In this document: positions 11,701 to 23,000 of the stretch, piece after piece
Numbering within the stretch: the stretch's first letter is position 1
How the letters are laid out: each line of letters begins with the position of its first letter
Source of the DNA: Engraulis encrasicolus
Lineage: Eukaryota; Chordata; Actinopteri; Clupeiformes; Engraulidae
Reading direction: 5' to 3'
DNA: 64,000 nt
Assembly: GCF_034702125.1 (NCBI RefSeq)
Contig: NC_085872.1
Coordinates: 28,816,634-28,880,633 of the forward strand
Translations under genes and position numbers: made by a program
The notes under the pieces: model-generated
What the model was told of the DNA's origin: nothing
The model's database searches: none
The model's input: the letters and a program-made list of their open reading frames with translations, nothing else

Positions 11701-13068
11701 AATTAGGTGGGTGACGGTATTAGAGTACGGTATGTAAAATATTACTTTATGTACTTGCTCTTCACAAAGGGCAGTCATGGGTAAGCGGTTAGAGCGTCAG
11801 ACTTATAGCCCAATGGTTGCCGATTCGACTCCCGACCCGCCAGGTTGGTGGGGGAGTAATCAACCGGTGCTCTCCCCCATCCTCCTCTATGACTGAGGTA
11901 CCCTGAGCATGGTACCGTTCCGCCGCATTGCTCCTGGGCCCCATTGAGGGCTCCCCCCTTGCACAGATGAGGCATAAATGCAATTTAGTTGTGTGCAGTG
12001 TGCACTTGTGTGCTGTGGACTGCTGTGTTGCATTGACAACGGGAGTTGGAGTTTCCCAGTTGGCCTTTCGGCTTTCACTTCACATAGCTCACGCCTTTCG
12101 TAAAGTCTTCACGAAAATAATATATTAATTTTCGTGGTGCATTCACGTTATTTCCCGCCTTTCGTAAAGTCTTCACGAAAATAATAGATTAATTTTCACG
12201 CTGCCTATTCACTTGAATTGCCCCACTGCTGCTATGGTTATCCAAACGTCTGCAGGGGCGGGGAGGGGGTGCTGACAGAACACTGCTGATACACTCGGGA
12301 CTCACTAATTCGACGCCCTTTCGGTACTTACGCCTTATGTCCCCTAAACCTAAACCTAAACCTAACCCTAACCGTAACCCTACTTAACCCTAAACCGAAC
12401 CCTAACCCTAACCTTAACCCTAACCTTGACCCTAAACCTAACCCTAAATTGCTTGTTTGAAATGTTTGATTACCATGTGACGGTAGGCTACCGAAAAGGC
12501 ATCAAACTAGCTAGGCAACAGTCGGGCAATTCAAGTGAATAGGCAGTGTGAAAATTAATCTATTATTTTCGTGAAGACTTTACGAAAGGCGGGAAATAAC
12601 GTGAATGCACCACGAAAATTAATCCATTTTTTCGTGAATACTTCACGAAATGAGTGAGATACGGTTGGAGCATAGGGTTAGGTATGTACAGTGTACTCAA
12701 ATGTGTGCTATATGTTTACTGCAATGTGCAATCCTGTGTATTCTGTCTGTGTATGTTTTTGTGTATTTATGTATTTATGTAAGATGTCAGACACCTTAAT
12801 TTCCTAGGGGATTAAAAGTACTCTACTTTACACAGACAAAATATTACAATGTTGGTAGATAGGCTACAGAAGAGCCACTCTTTTGATACACCGTGTTGAC
12901 ACACTGTATTAAGAGTGTTACTTGCCATTAAAATAGTTCTTCGCCCTTCAACAGGATGTAGATTGAATGTGTACTCACCCCTGCAGCCTCTGGATCATAG
13001 TGCCTGAAGATAAGATGCAACCTGGACGAGGTCTTGTTGGGAGGCTCTGGTTGTGCTGGAGACGTCAT
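8786..13068 (-). CDS. MS4A-like four-transmembrane protein, 3' end not found
   Basis: Four minus-strand exons join in phase 0: 13068-12979 (30 codons, cytosolic N-terminus, MTSPAQPEPPNK), 11317-11210 (36 codons, TM1 and most of TM2, starting VISIVLGIVQVLLALPVYSL), 11077-11021 (19 codons, FIIGGSLTFACCKSSDARL) and 8986-8786 (67 codons, TM3 with CLFGALVAVCFYMTAICGG, then a Cys- and Tyr-containing loop). Donors and acceptors are consensus. This is the MS4A/TMEM176 family layout: short N-terminus, TM1-TM2 hairpin, the [FL]IxxGSL motif, then TM3. The 19-codon third exon equals that of the adjacent plus-strand MS4A gene. The start was chosen just after an acceptor (gttacag) at the head of this exon. 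The exon carrying TM4 and the C-terminus was not recognised between 1868 and 8785; reading through the last donor gives only VRYI and a stop. MS4A proteins are surface or endosomal membrane proteins; the exact orthologue cannot be told. Confidence 0.75.
10199..10417. mobile_element. hAT-type MITE (219 bp) nested in the Tc1 remnant
   Basis: Ends CAATGTTGCCAG and CTGGCAACACTG are inverted with one mismatch. It is flanked by a perfect 8-bp TSD, GTCTGATG, at 10191-10198 and 10418-10425. The TSD lies in the transposase codons around the WSDES motif. Confidence 0.88.
10599..10845. mobile_element. Hairpin-containing insertion with 12-bp target duplication
   Basis: The segment is flanked by AACACCACAGCC at 10587-10598 and again at 10846-10857. 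Its first 180 bp form a nearly perfect hairpin: arms about 10602-10680 and 10697-10775, loop about 16 nt. The other 70 bp are unique. A 12-bp TSD is unlike hAT, Tc1 or piggyBac and is closer to retroposition. Confidence 0.7.
11462..11645 (-). mobile_element. tRNA-derived SINE, family B, copy 1
   Basis: Minus orientation. It contains the complement of the head (ccgaacccgggtcactgg, 11573-11590; cacggcagggcc, 11626-11637) and the polypyrimidine-like body. Older than copies at 32374, 61572 and 63200; no clear TSD. Confidence 0.6.
11769..12078 (+). mobile_element. tRNA-derived SINE, family A, copy 2
   Basis: The head has an A box (GGGTAAGCGGTTAGAGCG, about 11780) and a B box (GATTCGACTCCC, about 11822). 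The body includes TACCCTGAGCATGGTACC (11899-11916) and the tail ends near GGCTTTCACTTCACA. This is the fullest of four copies. Confidence 0.75.
12080..12665. mobile_element. Fold-back (palindromic) DNA element with telomere-like core
   Basis: Arms 12080-12222 and 12522-12665 are inverted copies, each with two TTCGTAAAGTCTTCACGAA-type sub-palindromes. The centre holds degenerate (CCCTAA)n. No coding capacity. Confidence 0.75.
12340..12448 (+). repeat. Degenerate telomere-like (CCCTAA)n tract
   Basis: About 18 units of CCCTAA, CCTAAA and one-base variants. It sits in the loop of the 12080-12665 fold-back, so it is probably part of the element rather than a chromosome fusion scar. Confidence 0.8.
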
Positions 13069-13559
13069 GACACTGTAACTAAGCTTCATAGACAACACAA
13101 GTTTCATTAAAAATATACAAAGTGTGATGACATAATAATCTAATAGCATGAAAATGAGAGGAGAAATAAGACGGTGGTGGTGATTGAAACCATATGTTGT
13201 CCCAAGACACTGCAGAATGGAATGCAAAACAGATGGCTTATGTAAAACAAAGTAAACAGCTGAAACAGTTCTCGGTACTATGTCTACAGTGTCACAACAG
13301 CTATATACATTCTGTGTGTACTGTTTCAACGAAGAAGTTTTGAAAATGAATCTGAAATGCATGCACGAGTAAGCTACTCTACATCTGATTTAGCTGCCCA
13401 AAACTCAATATGTAGACTGAATTTGCGGTGTCTGGTAGCACATTCGCGTCTTCATGAGTTGCGCAAATTAGTAGATTCGCGTGCGAGTCACGCATGCATT
13501 AATAACATTACCTTTACACAAAACACTGTATGAAGTACAATTAAAACATCTTACCGTGT

Positions 13560-13937
13560 TGAAATGAGGGGACGTTTTTGTTTTCTTGCAACGTTCAGTC
13601 CGATAGATGAGGCAAGACCCTCTACTCTGGGGCGGGGTAAGAGTGGTCCTCGAAAAACAAAGTTTCTCTATTGAGCAACTTTCTTTTGTCCGCTACATCC
13701 TGCGCACGAATTCAGTTAGTTAAACACTACAACAGAATCGCTCATCAACCCCCAAGGTAGGTTTGACATAACACAATGTAAAATAGCTAGTCCTCTTGTC
13801 GTAGAATGAAAACATGCAGCATCGATTATAATAACCTAGATTTGGCGTAGGCTACCTATGTATTAATTTATTATGACCATATTCTTTAGGGTGTTTATAG
13901 TTAGATATTAACACATACGTTTTGTTCCATTAGACGT
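13560..13937. promoter_or_regulatory. Putative shared promoter region of two divergent MS4A-like genes
   Basis: The two MS4A-like genes point away from each other and their first coding exons are 870 bp apart. A GC box (ggggcgggg, 13629-13637) lies in this interval. No clear TATA box was identified for either gene. Noncoding first exons probably lie here, judging from acceptors just upstream of both start codons. Promoter function is inferred from layout only. Confidence 0.35.
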
Positions 13938-14108
13938 ATGATGGCAGTGTCAGTATCTACAGATCTGTCGGTCACTGTTGCCGATAACATTGTTGAAGTC
14001 AAACTAACGGAGAGACAAACTCTGATGAAGAGCATCGAGAAAAACGAGTGCAAAGCCTTGGGGGTAAGTGTCCAGAGAACCAAACAGGACCCGAACAGAC
14101 AAAATAAT

Positions 14109-14168
<60 letters not shown>

Positions 14169-15285
14169 AGACAGAAACTCAAAAGGCTCAAAAGGCTGCA
14201 GGATGAGGAGGCTAAGGACCAATTTCATTCCACACACAACTTTACCCATGCACAATTTAATGCCACAGCCTCACCCAAGACCAATCAGTCAGCTTTAACG
14301 TTGCAATGTTAGATCTTTACATGAAGTTGCATTTCTAACAGGGGTGTCAGAGTCGTCTCTGCCTAAGCCAATAGCTCTTCACAGCTAATAGGCCTACATT
14401 CCTAATGGACTGACCTATTGTTCCTTATTGTGGTCAGGTTTCTCAGGTGATGCTGGGACTACTGATAATGTTGAACTCCATTACACTGCTGTGTTCTGAG
14501 ACTACTACAGAGGTGGTGGCATTCGGAGTCCCCCTCTGGACTGGCCTTGTGGTAACATTGTCATTACAAAAATATTGTTGCACCATCAACATGTTTTTTT
14601 GTTTGTATGTGTGCATAAACTTCAGTTTTATTGTTGCCTACTACATTGTCATAAATTAATATGAGTTCTGACTGTTGTTGGTAGGCTATTCTTGGTGTGC
14701 ATTCTCAAAATGTTCATGCCGACACCTCTCATGTTTGTCAGTTTGTCACGGCAGGGAGTCTTGCAACAATGATTGAAAAACACACCAATAGGAAATATGT
14801 AAGTTCAACTCTTTTTTGCGCATCAGCTTATTACCCTAACCGTTTACGTCTAACCTTTATGTCATTAAGTTCATCCTCTTGTTTTCTCTCCCTCAATCCA
14901 CTCCAGATCTGCTACTGTATCATCACATCAGCAGTTGCCGTGGTAGCAGCAGTCCCCGCCCTCATTATTTACATTGTTGACATTGCCAGACACCCAGAAG
15001 AAGACTGTGTTCACACAGACACTCATGACGACTGTTCACACCTGCATTATTCTATGGTTGGTAGTTTGATTTAATAATAATAGTAGTGCCACCATTCACA
15101 TTCTAGTCATCTAAAATAATACCGCACCACAAGCTATTTTATTTTTATATCATTTTTTGATATGTGGGAATGAGTGAGTTTAACATTTAACTTATGTAAT
15201 TTGTGTCTCATTTGTTTCTGAACTTTTCTAACACCATAATGCACTGTTTTAAAGTGTTAGTTAATGTTTAAGGTGAACAATGAGT

Positions 15286-15327
<42 letters not shown>

Positions 15328-16254
15328 AGCTTTTCAGAAAGAGCCTAAAGACAACTCTGGCGATGTACACCGTGGTCCATGCTGTCATCTCCTCCATCGT
15401 CACCTACAATTTGCATGGAGCTCGGCGGCAGCTTGATCAGTATACGGTAAGAGTTCTCAACTACATATAGTGTACTTCCTTCGAATTCCTTTGAATACTG
15501 ACATCTTGAAATGAGATCAGTTGGGACAAAGATAGAATTTAAACACCGGTGAAACTTCAGTTTTTTGCTAGCTCCATATTTGACAAATTCTACCAAATTC
15601 TACATCATTATGCATACTGATGTATGGGTAAAATGACATGCACCAGTTACGCCTCTGGCCTGTAGAGAAGCATTAATATGGAAAAAGCATTCACAGGTCG
15701 GTAGACCAATACCACATATTCAACTCGAATGTTTCATGGGTAGTGGCTACACTGCCGAGGTGATCAACTCCAGTCCTCCCAGAATAGTTTAGTCCTCTGT
15801 CTACACATGGACTGAGGAAGTTCGATCAATGTGTTGAAAACATGTAGAAAATACATGTTCAAGGGTTTCTGAATAACATGGTTGACACCCACAGTAAAAA
15901 AGAAAATGTTTCTCTAAACAAGGGACTCCAAGTTAAACTGCCTTCATTATTCTGGACATACAAATAATATGGACGGATTTTGAAAAATAATAATAATCTT
16001 TTTGTTTTTTTATCTATCCATGTTTTGTGGGCAGTCATGGGTAAGCTGGTAGGGAGTCAGACTTGTAGCCCATAGGTTGCTTTCACTTTTGTATTTCTAA
16101 AATAAGAAGAACATTTTCACTGGGAGTGTCTTGGTGAGGGCGCAATTGGAGATGCAGTAACTTGTTATGGTTATTGATTGACTTGAAAAAGTTGATTAGA
16201 GCTCATGACCAAGTTTTCCTTATGTTTCTGCTATTTCAGAGAATCAACAATTGA
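13938..16254 (+). CDS. MS4A-like four-transmembrane protein, complete (192 aa)
   Basis: Six phase-0 exons: 13938-14063 (42 codons), 14438-14551 (38, TM1 and start of TM2, VSQVMLGLLIMLNSITLL), 14742-14798 (19, FVTAGSLATMIEKHTNRKY), 14907-15056 (50, TM3 CIITSAVAVVAAVPALIIYI plus an acidic Cys/His loop), 15330-15446 (39, TM4 TLAMYTVVHAVISSIVTYNL) and 16240-16254 (RINN, stop). The 579 nt are in frame. The KALGVSQVMLGLL junction and the TAGSL motif are typical of MS4A proteins, and exon 3 has the same length as in the neighbouring minus-strand MS4A gene. ATG codons at 13938 and 13941 are adjacent; the first is used here. The exon 4 donor (ATG|gttggt) is weak, and exon 5 follows directly on a (GT)n tract that forms its acceptor region. 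Polyadenylation signal at 16579. Head to head with the other MS4A gene, ATGs 870 bp apart. Likely a plasma-membrane or endosomal protein; ligand unknown. Confidence 0.8.
14111..14166 (+). repeat. (GT)n microsatellite in intron 1 of the plus MS4A gene
   Basis: Pure GT repeat of about 28 units, 48 bp after the exon 1 donor. Confidence 0.95.
15288..15326 (+). repeat. (GT)n microsatellite abutting MS4A exon 5
   Basis: About 19 GT units end 3 bp before the exon 5 acceptor AG (15328-15329), replacing the usual pyrimidine tract with a GT repeat. Confidence 0.95.
16029..16080 (+). mobile_element. SINE family A, head fragment (copy 3)
   Basis: GGGCAGTCATGGGTAAGC and CAGACTTGTAGCCCATAGG match the family A head; the body is missing. 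Confidence 0.55.
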
Positions 16255-16578
16255 GTTAAGACAGAAGACCTGAAGTAATGTCAAGAAATCTGCTTGTTCT
16301 TGATCATTTGATTTTTTTGTAAATATATTCAAACATTTTCTATAGGTGTGTTTAAGCTCTGTCTTACTTCTTGTAAATAGGCTCTTTTTTAATTGATGGA
16401 ACTGCCATTGAGTTCTTGGCAGGATTTGGTACCTTGGACTTTGTTTGCAGATGCTTGCTATTCATCATAGTAATGAAACTCACTTTGCAGAGTCAATTAT
16501 GCACTCAATTATGTATTCGGAGATTACATATTTGAACACAATATGCTGTATCTTTTCCATGTATATGAATATAACATG

Positions 16579-16584
16579 AATAAA
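16579..16584 (+). terminator. Polyadenylation signal of the plus-strand MS4A-like gene
   Basis: AATAAA lies 325 bp after the stop codon at 16252-16254, in sequence without obvious repeats. It would give a 3' UTR of about 350 bp. Confidence 0.6.
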
Positions 16585-16777
16585 AGATGTTTCTTTTTCT
16601 TCTAAACACAGCTCTTTACTCACATGCTTGCTTCATGTTATCTCGTACTTTAAAATGCAAGAGTAATATACAACAGCAATACAAGTTTGAATATTAAGAG
16701 GGAAAAATGTAGTAATCTGGCACTCACCAGACGTCACATCAGTAGGCATGCTTCCACCTTTTTCAGAGAGGGCACGC

Positions 16778-17119
16778 AGTGAGAATTATTACCTCCGCCA
16801 AGGAGGTTGTTTTCTGTTGGGTTGGTGGGTTTGTTGTTTGTCTGTCTGTCTGCAGGAAAACTCAAAATGTTATGCATGGATTTTGATGAAATTTTGTGGA
16901 TTTGTTGAAAATGACAGAAGGAACATGTGATTAAATTTTGGTGGCGGTCCGGATCACAATCCGGCCATCTGGGTTCAGGAATTTTTATTAAATATTCTTC
17001 CCCATTGCGGGATAAGTTTCTAACTCCACAAAACAAGGCAGGAAGACTTGAAATAGTCAAATGTTCTATCGAACAGCCTCCTTGGCGGAGGTCTGCACTC
17101 TCTGAGTGCATTTCTAGTT
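16778..17119. mobile_element. MITE with CTCCGCCAAGGAGG inverted ends (family F)
   Basis: Inverted CCTCCGCCAAGGAGG segments at about 16793 and 17083 flank a 300-bp noncoding core that includes ttttgatgaaattttgtgga (16878-16897) and ggtggcggtccggatcac (16940-16957). The right end reads GCACTCTCTGAGTGCATTTC. Its ends match those of the 3.7-kb structure at 47284-51012. Confidence 0.65.
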
Positions 17120-17394
17120 ATGTAAAATGTTTTTCAAGACTATTTGAAAGATATTGGTGATGGTGTCTTTTGCTTTACATTTTCTAATCCACGTATGAAT
17201 ATATATTTAAACACTGATTTTCAAAGACCTATGATCAGACTTACTAAATTTAAGTGGGAAGTGTAAAGAATGGGAGGATAAGGATTATGTGAAAAAAAAA
17301 AAGTTTTACATTAACATATTTATCAATAGATTAGAGTTTATATAGTGTTCAACATTCAATAAGAACCTGCAACTATATTGTTTAGACCTTTATA

Positions 17395-18854
17395 CAGCGC
17401 TGCCAGTTAGTATTGGCACCCCTTAATTTTATTTACAAAATGTGAAATATATCCAGAAATAAATGGAAATATAAACAACTTTTACCAAGAGGATATTTTA
17501 ATTGAAGGTCCAAAGATATTTAGAATAGCAAAGTATTTTTTTCCAAATGCATTTTGCAATTTCAAGCAAAAACATGAAAAAGGACATGTCCATGAATATT
17601 GACACCCCTCCTTAATGGATTGGTCTCACACCATTAGACAGCAAAAGCAGCCTCCAAAGGTTTTGGTATTCGTCTACGAGCTTCTTGCACTTCTCTAGTG
17701 GCATTTTGATGTGTGCATTTGGATGTGTGCTTTGGGTTTTTGTCTTACTGGAGTGAACATGATCCCCAAACCAAGCGTTCTTGCACATGGTTACAAATTT
17801 TCCTGTAAATGATGATACCTGTGATGCCTGTCATGATACCTGTGCTATGGTCAAGGCCTCCAATACCTAATGCATCAATGGGGTGACATAATATTATAGA
17901 TCTGACACCATGCTTGATTTTTGGTAGGGTGTCCTTTTCCTTAAAGACTTTCTTGCAGAATATGCAAACATGCTGTTTGTGTGCATCACTGAAAAGCTGT
18001 ACTATTGCTTCATCTGACCTTAAAACATTCATAAAAGGGCTGTGCTTTCCCTGTATTCTCTTATACAGACTTCAGGTGTTCCCTTTTATGACTTTCATGA
18101 AGCAATGTGGTCTGCCTTTACCTCCAACCAAAAACCAATACTTTGTGTAGTGTTTAACTTGTGCTGATAATTGAAAAAAGCTTCCCAAAACAGTTCAAAG
18201 TTGACCTTCAGGTCTGTAGATGTTACACCCTGTGTTTTGTCTTTATTTGCACCAACTTCTACAGACTTCTATCATAATTTCATCCCTTAACCCCACATCC
18301 AAGGATGTTCTTCACAGCTCCCTGTTTGCCAGATTTCTGAATAACACAACACAGTTTGAAATGGTATACTAGGGTATTTTGAGATGACCCTGTATTAATT
18401 GAAGGTCTTGTTTTTGCAAATAATTGTATTTCTGGTGTCCTCAGGCAGCCCCTCTGTCTTCACATTTGTCAAAGACGCAAAATATGCAACAGGTGGCTAT
18501 TTAAAAGAAATATTTTAAAAATCCTTGCCTATTTCATGTCCTATGGGCAAAAGCAATTTGTCAAAGGTGATCCCCATTTGTTATCTGCCATATTTGAGTC
18601 AAATTAGGTTTCCACAATGGTATCCAGTAAAGGGTGCCAATACCAGTGATTCCAGGAGCTTTAAGCTTACCTTCTGCAATGTTTTCCCTCTCGTAGTTTA
18701 GTATTCATTGCTGTTGATCATTTTTACATTTAGTATCAACCACAAGCTATCTATAGAAAAATCATGGTTGACCTTATTATTTGTTGTCTTGAGATACTGT
18801 ATGTCCCATAATGTGCTTAAGCTTCAAGGGTGCCAATACCAACTGACGGCACTG
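17395..18854 (-). pseudogene. Tc1/mariner transposon, decayed minus-strand transposase
   Basis: Ends CAGCGCTGCCAGTTAGTATT and the complement of AATACCAACTGACGGCACTG are inverted and flanked by TA. On the minus strand the remnant reads MNVLRSDEAIVQLFSDAHK, KEKDTLPKIKHG and NPKHTS, aligning with the WSDE, KHGGGS and DPKHT parts of Tc1 transposases. Stops and indels interrupt it. Confidence 0.8.
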
Positions 18855-18864
18855 TATACTCTCC

Positions 18865-19076
18865 ATCTACTCCAAACACTCCACGTCCTTCTTACCCCTC
18901 AAAGACTTAAAAGGGAAGCTATTCATGGATTGGCCAGTGGCCAGCTCAGTCTCCTGGCCTTATCCATGCTGAAAAGGCGGTGTGTGTCACTGGCTCTTGA
19001 TGTATTGCAGACAGAAGGCAATACACAAGCAAGGAGGCGTTTGGACGTTGTATTCAGCAAGTTATGTCTGATTTAG
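18865..19076 (+). CDS. Possible coding fragment of unknown origin
   Basis: An open frame just right of a Tc1-like element reads LLTPQRLKREAIHGLASGQL, then a leucine-rich helical stretch, and ends KLCLI and a stop. Its composition looks protein-like (amphipathic, balanced charge). No clear acceptor or partner exon was found, and it lies between the MS4A and ankyrin genes. It could be an orphan last exon, a retro-fragment or chance. No function assigned. Confidence 0.25.
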
Positions 19077-20037
19077 ACAGTTCTATAACAATAGGGTTGA
19101 TGGATTCAAGATCTAGGCTAAAGGTTTTGGGGTTAGTGGAGGGTAAGCAAGATGAATAGGCTCATAGAAAGGTAGGCCTATTAGTCATGGATCACCTCTA
19201 AATGTATTGTTGGTAAATTTAGTAAAACACATCAAAAAAGCAAACCAACATAATATCCTTATCCACCTACACATTTTTCCACTTAAATTTTGTAATATTA
19301 CCATACAGTGGTAGCTGTCTGATGTTAGCAGTCACAGCAACATTCAGCAGGAGAACAAAAAAGTATTCTGTGTATTATTGCACAACGTTCAATATTTTAG
19401 CTTGCTTAGTAAGCCAGGTCTTTCACACATTAGGCAAGTGACAGTCAGTCTGCATATGATTTCTCAGGATGTTAGGCCTAAAGTGTCCGTCCTAAATACG
19501 TAAGCACGTCCTGTGCATTAGTATAGCTAAAAACAAAAGTGATGTTTACAACAGGGACATTTTGACAGAAACACTGTGGCATTAAATTGTTAAAGATGAC
19601 AGGATTAAACCTAGAGGCATAGCCTAGGCCTACCTCTCAGGTTACCGTAGGTTAAAAAGAATCAGAAAATCAAAGTCTTGGCACAGTTTTCCCTCACCCG
19701 CCTGTAGTTGCTTGAGCTTTTCAGCAAATAATTTGTTGACGATATTTTAACTGATAAATACGTCTTTTTAACCTAAGTTCTTTCTATTGTAGACCGTGAT
19801 GCCGTGGAGAAAGTTATTGTTTTAATTAGTGCCATTACTGTATCATTGATTAGTGCTAGCTCTGTTTCCTGGTTAAGTGCTCGCGAAGGTTCCAACCAAG
19901 AAGGGGTTCTCCTCTAAAGGAACGTCGTGTGGTGAGCAGCTGCAGCCAGCTGCGGACGGAGGAGGAAAGGATAGTTCTGTCATTTTGAGGTCGAGTACTA
20001 CCTTCTACACCGTGGTGTAGTTTAGCAGAAAATAACA

Positions 20038-23000
20038 ATGGAAATAGAAGGAAATGTAATAATTCCGGACTTGGAAAATGGTGAAAGCAGCGACGAAGAA
20101 CAGGAAGAAGTGTCGCAGGCAAGTTACAGATGTGGTTATCTTGGCAAACCACACAGTAAAAAAAATAGTCTGAAGTCAAACAGCTAGGTGACTAGCCGTT
20201 GCTAACGTAAACAGTAATTCCGTTGGCTAATAGCTAATAATGAGAACGTGGCTTTTGTATGAGTTACATTCTCCTTGGCATGTGATATGTGCTTAATCAG
20301 AAGTTCCGCGTTTGTGTTATACAATGTTATCATTAAATATGTTATTAGGACACAAACACAATACGAATTAAACAAGGATGCACTGGAGGGTAATGCACGA
20401 TTGCTGTGCTGTAGCCTGTGTTCCTTAACCCTATCGCGCCGGATGCATCATATATGTCTCATCAAATTCAAAGCCCTCTTCACGCTGACACAAAAAAAAA
20501 TCGATCTGAAAAACATCCTGCGTGTCATTTCCAAACGTCCTGCAGTACACGGAAACCGCCACAAGAGAGCAGCGGTCGACAACAAGTTGACCACAGCTCG
20601 GCGAAAAACAGGAAAATGGGGTAGAAGCGGTTTCCCTGACCGACGCTGAGATTTCGTCAAATTGCATAAGGTTTGTGTACAAATTTCCAAAATATAACTC
20701 GACATCCTTTAATTTGAACACTTGCTTTGTGCAATTAAGCAAGGAAGAGTTTATATTTTTACACCGTGTTGCAGAGAGATCGTGCTAAAACTGATGAGAC
20801 ATATAAGCACCATCCGGCGGTAGCAGGAAGTCAGCCATCAATGCATTTGCTCCATAGGGAAACTTACAAAGCACACCACGACGATCGTTTAACAAAACAC
20901 ACAAGTTGTTTTACTTCAAGACAAAGATATTGCCTTAAGAAACAGGTTTTACTTGCAATTTTGAAAATGTAATGCACAATGTTGAAATTATGATCTCGTA
21001 AAAAATGCATTGAAGTGAATGGAGAAATGGTCCAATTGTAGTAATGGACCCATATATTCAAATTACACATCAAAAATGAATAATGATATATATTACACTC
21101 ATAAATAGGTTGTTGAGCATTCGATCAGCTATGTTTTTACATAGATTTTAAAAAATTACCCAACCAGGCTGTGGGAAATGTAAAATATGGTCCTGCTAAA
21201 ACAAGGATAGGCTTAAAAAAATGGCAGGATCTCACTAAATATTTAAAGATAATCCTCAAATTAAATTGTCTGACAACTTTTTTAAATTAAAAAAAAGTTG
21301 TAAATGCATTAAAAGTCATTTTTCAATGGTCATGAAATTGGAATTTTCATTCATTAAAAGCCTGATGCATCATATATGATGCATTAAATATCTCAGCGAC
21401 CTTAACAAAATTTTGATATTTTTTTTTACATTTCTTATAAGGGACCAATATTGAAGCAAATTCCAAAAAAATAGAATTTTCTCTCATTGCTTTCATGGTT
21501 CAGGTTTCACAGGGTTAATTTCTTTTATTTTCCTCGTCCGCCTTTCTTTTAGTTAATCTCATCTCATGGGTATGAAAAAAAAAATTAAAGAATGGTTTCT
21601 GACAAATTCTTGCTGGGAAAAGGGAACACTACATCTGATGCAAACACTAGATTCTACCCTAGATTCACTTCACTAATCTGACCGAGTGTGACAACCAACC
21701 CCAGTAACAGCCATCCCTGCTCTCCTACTACCTCTGTGAATGTGTTCTTTATGTCAGGACTTGGAGAAAGTGAAGAGTTTGAAGATGAAACCTCTCATTA
21801 TTGCTGGCCCAACAGTAAGACCCAGGGAATTTTTGAACACTTTTGGCGACGTCTTGGACTTGTTCTGGTTGAAAGCCAGAGACCTCCAGGTAAGACTTCT
21901 ACTGATGTTTTAAAATTAATTCCTGTTGAGTGAGAGAGCTCAACTATTACACTTCACTGAAATCTTTACCATCAACAAGATAAATCATACCAAGCAACCT
22001 GCCTGGCCCCCTGATGAATGTTTAAGGGCATTTACCAAGGGTTCTACTAATGCAGCGCCACTATACTTGCAGTTAATGTAATTTAATTATATATAACTCC
22101 AAATAAAACTAGCAGGTTGATTACACTTAATTATGTTGGCATACTATTCCAACTTTCTTACTGTTCTGACATGAAAAGCCACTCAAAGCCAGGACAACTA
22201 AACACAACTAATCCTACTCATCTGCGCACACTATATGTAGTGTATAATGTGCCTTTTGTGTGCTCTGTATTTTCCCCACACATTGTAAGTTGCTGATTAT
22301 GATATGATTTTACGAGTCATTTTTAATAAAAGTGTATTCTAATTATTATATTGTTATGTTATGTCATGTTATGTTTTGTGTAATTTAGAGCAGGCGTGGA
22401 GTGATCATTGAATTACTGCCTCATTTTGCTTGTGGGGCAATCGAGAATAATGACCTCTTCTCACTTCAGGAGATTGTGGGAAAGGTATGGATGCAATTCA
22501 AACATTATAGATGATTGGAGATCTTGCATGAGTTAACGTTGTAATGATTTTTTTCCTTCTCTTTTCTCTTCTCTTTAATTAAGCTCATTGAATGACATTT
22601 CTGTATGATAATGTGTTATACATTTGTATAAATATTTTTGATAGATTGATAATGATGTTGAATATACATTTGGTTATTTTATAGCCGAATATTTCCTTAA
22701 ATTCTAAACACGAAAGTGTAGGAATATACTGTACAACAGGATGTAATTCACCAACATTGAACTCATGCACAGCACCTGTCAAAAGTGCAATCTGTCCACA
22801 TGCATGTGTACTAACTTTGTCCCTCTTGTTCTGATCTGGCAAGATGGATGTCAATGGCGGCGACTATGATGATGTCAAGGCCATGCACAAGGCTGTAGAG
22901 ACGGGCAACATAGACATGGTGAAGTACCTGATGAAGAAGGGATCGTCTTGGCAATTACAAAACCGATTTGCGGAGAACCCCTTGTTGATTGCTATTCAGA

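Noticed and set aside
11772..11845. A functional tRNA gene
   Set aside because: A and B boxes are present but the cloverleaf is not complete and the segment continues into a SINE body repeated elsewhere in the window.
12340..12448. Interstitial telomere marking a chromosome fusion
   Set aside because: The tract is degenerate and lies exactly within a transposon-like fold-back.
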